Assembly (NCBI GenBank): GCA_963693285.1
Contig: OY848918.1
Span: forward strand, 16,118,263-16,182,262
Direction: 5' to 3'
Length of the DNA: 64,000 nucleotides
DNA from: Xestospongia muta
Taxonomy: Eukaryota; Porifera; Demospongiae; Haplosclerida; Petrosiidae
Shown: positions 60,641 through 64,000 of the stretch, one piece after another
How the letters are laid out: each line of letters opens with the position of its first letter
How positions within the stretch are numbered: the first letter of the stretch is position 1
Made by a program: the position numbers and the translations under genes
The notes under the pieces: generated by a model
Told to the model about the DNA's origin: nothing
Database searches by the model: none
The model's input: only the letters and a program-made list of their open reading frames with translations

Positions 60641-62781
60641 TAGTATTAATATTCATCCCTTCTCTTCTGAAAGCATAATCCATCTTCATACTTATTACAA
60701 ACAAAAGAATTGTTAATGCCAATAGATATATCTGATATAGTGTATAAGCTAATTTAAGAGGCATATACAAAGAAGGTAAAGGTTTAAAATGCAAACTATA
60801 GTTCAGAAAAGACAAGGAATAAAGAGAAGACAAGTAATAGAAATTATGATGTTACACACCTTTACACAAGTCAAAAATTATATATGACAAAGAAGGAATG
60901 TTTAAATTAAATAAAAATAGCATATATAATAAACTGATGTAGTTGGTTGTATTAATAAAAACTAAATGATAATCTGTATGGATAAACATAATGATCATAC
61001 AAAAGTTAGCTAATAAGTATATCAAATGTAATTGAAACTTTAAAATAATATATTTAATGTGGAGAAAATGGTTCTTATAAAAGTGTACAGTGAACACTTC
61101 ATGCAGTTGTGTTTGTAAGCCATTACTAACTACCAGCATCACTAAAGATTTGTTTTAAAAGCTGTTGGGTTGTGATTATTGACAAACAATACTAGCATAG
61201 TTTCTCATGTATAGAAACACTTGGAATTTCTTGCCAAAGTTAAAAGAAATTTGATGATAGTCTACTGTATAATTATACGTTTATTGGATTTGTTAACTGA
61301 ACCTGTTTTTTGTAGTTTTAATGGTTAGTGGTCATGTTCACAGGTACTTGTGACACTTATGCAATAACATAAATATTACCATATAGTCATCATTGGTTCT
61401 GTTGTATAAACAAAACAATGTAACAAGTATGTTAATTAATGGTATATTAATTCTATGTACATACAGCTAACAGTTTACCATAGGTGCTATCAGAAATCAA
61501 AACAGCAGTCATTACAGCAAATGCTTAATGCAAGTTAGCAGATCATTTCCTCTATGTATCAAAAATGGCCTTACTATTACAACAACTATGAAACATATTA
61601 TATACATCTGTACCAGGAAAAAATCAAGAAGAATTTTAACTAATTGTCTACAATTACTATCTTGTTCTATTCAACAATGTATCTTACTATTTGTATAACT
61701 ATAGACAGATTGAAGGATTTAATAGATTGTTTCATAAATTGACAAAGTTATGTATTCATTCATGTAGATTAGTGACTTTTATTAGTAGCAATATATACAG
61801 CCAGTATTGTACATTGCTGTGATAGTAATATCATAGTTCTAACTAAGCCTCTAACCTTTTCTTGACCTTTAATATACACAATGAGTTGTGGATATATAAT
61901 TTATTGATAACAAAATAAAATGAGAAATAAATTTTATTCATTTATCCATTCATCACGTCAAGTATAAAGGTACAGCTGATCAAAAATTGAATGTAAAAGA
62001 CCAAACACTAATAACTTTAATAAAGTGTTTATTCATATGCAATTTGTATATTTCTAAGAGTGACACTAAAATAACAGAGAAATATATAATTGATAACAAA
62101 ATGTAATTTAAAAAAATACTAGAGTAAATGTGGAAAATGTAAATGTGTAATATTCAAAAACGACAAAAGTAGTGGATAACAGAAAATGTAATTTTAAAAA
62201 AATAGAAAAATACTGGATAATATAGATGTATTTATAAAAAGGTTACACAAAAAATAAATTCAAAAAAATCAAAAAACTGAACTTAAGAACATTAGTAGTC
62301 AACTACTTAACTTCATACTTCGTTTATAATCAACATATTCTTTCCAATTAAATGATATTAAAAGTAACTTATTAATTATTTATTTCATTCCAATTAACTA
62401 ATAAAACAGTACAAAAATAAGTAAGAAATAGTTAACATGTTAAAAGAACAATCTCTTAAGTGAATGTGATAGTCATTATTTATATTATAATCAAAATGTG
62501 ACAAATTCCAATGTGTATCTATAGAAGAAAAAGAAAATAAAGTAATTGTTAATCAGTGGCTTAATAATGATGATGTCATGAAACACTGACATAAAAAATC
62601 AGTTCATACTGAATGTAGTTATTGAGATGTATTAATGAAGAAATCATGTGATAGATTATAATTGTTTAGTATTTACAATTACAAAATTTTCTTTGATGTA
62701 TTATGCATTTTAAATTATTGTTATTTTGTTTACATACCAAAGTTTCCGAACATACCTTTGCATATGTAGTTGTAGCGACTA

Positions 62782-63692
62782 TTATGAAGTATTGCTAGGA
62801 GGATCATCTATAAATATAACAATCATAATAATATAATGGTTAAGACAATCAAACTACCATAACAAGCTTGTTGTTTAAATTGATTAGCATCTTTTTTATA
62901 GTAGCATGTATATTACCACAGTAAAAATTAATAACAGACCTGATTCTATGCCAAGAAATTTGCACATTTCATTAGCAAGTGTTTTCTTTTGTAGAGGACC
63001 CTCAACAACACTGATGATATTACCCCATGTTGCTGGAGTAGGCTCGTTGTCCAACCAGCTCTGTAGCATCTTTGACATCTTCACCTCATCAGGGAAATTA
63101 GAGTAAGACAAGCCATCAATAGTATTAGAGTCAACTCCAAGTAGACCTCCCATCTCTTGCCATTTTGCTGTCACAGAAGAAAGCATCCTCAACAAAATAT
63201 ATTTCTCTGGTTTGCTAGCTGTAAGTGTAGAGAAATTGTTGTCACAATTAAACTACATATATACATAAATTAATGACATATTGCTGATGAATACAACATC
63301 TAGTAACAAGTAGTTATATATATATAATGTCACATGTTATCTGTCTGAGCTAATCTACTCATTGTCATTCTAAGACAGTGTGGTTACAAGACAGCAAGAT
63401 AGTTGACAAAGATTCATATGGACACACAAAATACTAAAGGTTGATAAGCATGCTAGTTAAAAACTTCATCAAATATTTAGAAAATTGTCAATGGAGTTGT
63501 ACATATAGCTCTGCAGTCAATACATCAGTTTAATTTCACAAAATACTTTAATATTAAAAATAATAACCATTGTATATAACTATTAAAAGAATACAAGTAC
63601 ATATTCCAGTTATGTCTTAGCATGTGAATAAATCACCTGTCATGTAAAACTGAAAGGTCATATATTATATTTTTGACAAAACACAATGATAG

Positions 63693-63732
<40 letters not shown>

Positions 63733-64000
63733 GTATGTATATAAAGAGCAACATACCTAAAGTAATTGGAACACCACTCATCATCTCAGAATTTGTACTA
63801 GAATTAGAGCCTTGAGTGCCTATATTTAAAAAATTCAAATCAATATAATATTTATAATAGCAATTATAATACATTGTTTCAAAATAATATTCTCTGAGTT
63901 GTCTATATTGTCATCTTAATAGAGTTATTATGTTCACAAGATATCATTTGTAAACATTGCTCCTACCATGTGTATCCAAAATGGGAGGGACTTGAACCAC
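62782..64000 (-). CDS. Gene C: 3' end of an ankyrin-Roc-COR-Death paralogue (partial)
   Basis: Exons 63967-64000 (cut by the window edge), 63757-63819, 62940-63218 and 62782-62807 correspond one for one to the last four exons of gene A, with identical lengths and phases for those complete. The Death exon differs from that of gene A at three bases, each changing a residue (SYSNFPDE for SCSNFTDE; KKTLANEM for KKTIANEM). The tail is DDPPSNTS. The Roc-COR and ankyrin parts must lie to the right of the window. It is transcribed toward gene B. Confidence 0.88.
63698..63727. repeat. (TA)n microsatellite in gene C intron
   Basis: Counterpart of 11117-11150 in gene A. Confidence 0.88.

Larger units (their letters stand above)
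59192..64000. repeat. Segmental duplication, right copy
   Basis: Collinear with 6333-11427 up to the window edge. It contains the LINE remnant, intergenic DNA and the 3' exons of gene C. About 264 bp of the left copy (8907-9170) are missing at about 61742. Confidence 0.92.

Overview
The window looks like nuclear DNA of an early-branching animal, most plausibly a demosponge. This is an inference from very AT-rich sequence by eye, spliceosomal introns from about 46 bp to several kb, and an ankyrin-Roc-COR-Death architecture known from animals. No bacterial operon structure, tRNA, rRNA or CRISPR array was recognised.

The dominant content is a cluster of related genes on the minus strand that encode ankyrin-repeat (ANK) / Roc GTPase / COR / Death-domain proteins. 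Gene A (34328 down to 10203) can be modelled end to end as 14 exons; all phases agree and give 3258 nt, 1085 residues. Six successive exons of exactly 99 nt, phase 0-0, each encode one 33-residue ankyrin repeat. Gene B (59156 down to 55920) has the same exon plan from the last ankyrin fragment to a Death domain, but no 5' ankyrin exons or start codon are visible. Gene C enters from the right edge (64000 down to 62782) and shows only its Death-domain 3' end. Gene D lies at the left edge and shows two 99-nt ankyrin exons (4886-4788, 1999-1901). The presumed logic, by analogy with DAPK1 without its kinase and with NLR-type receptors, is a repeat sensor, a GTPase switch and a Death-domain output.

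The cluster grows by duplication at three scales: a 2-3 kb tandem array carrying one ankyrin exon per unit (0.3-6.1 kb); a 4.7-4.9 kb tandem duplication carrying one ankyrin exon per unit (15.9-25.6 kb); and a segmental duplication of about 5 kb holding the Death-domain end of a gene plus downstream DNA (6.3-11.4 kb versus 59.2-64.0 kb). By hand count, the duplicated ankyrin exons differ almost only by amino-acid-changing substitutions (16:1 and 11:1), while the duplicated Death exon differs at 3 of 279 positions.

Around the cluster are a Mutator-like DNA transposon remnant with about 52-bp terminal inverted repeats and a probable 9-bp target duplication (34.6-36.9 kb), a smaller inverted-repeat element nested in it, a short hAT-like element (41.8-42.1 kb), decayed LINE reverse transcriptase pieces (7.6, 46.0 and 60.4 kb), a 2-kb minisatellite (26.2-28.3 kb) and a CT microsatellite holding a 200-N gap. 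Between 49.2 and 55.0 kb sit an ABCG-transporter-like membrane segment with an unusual long tail and apparent lesions (minus), a short C2H2 finger ORF (minus), and divergently from it an intact six-exon gene for an unrecognised 404-residue protein (plus).
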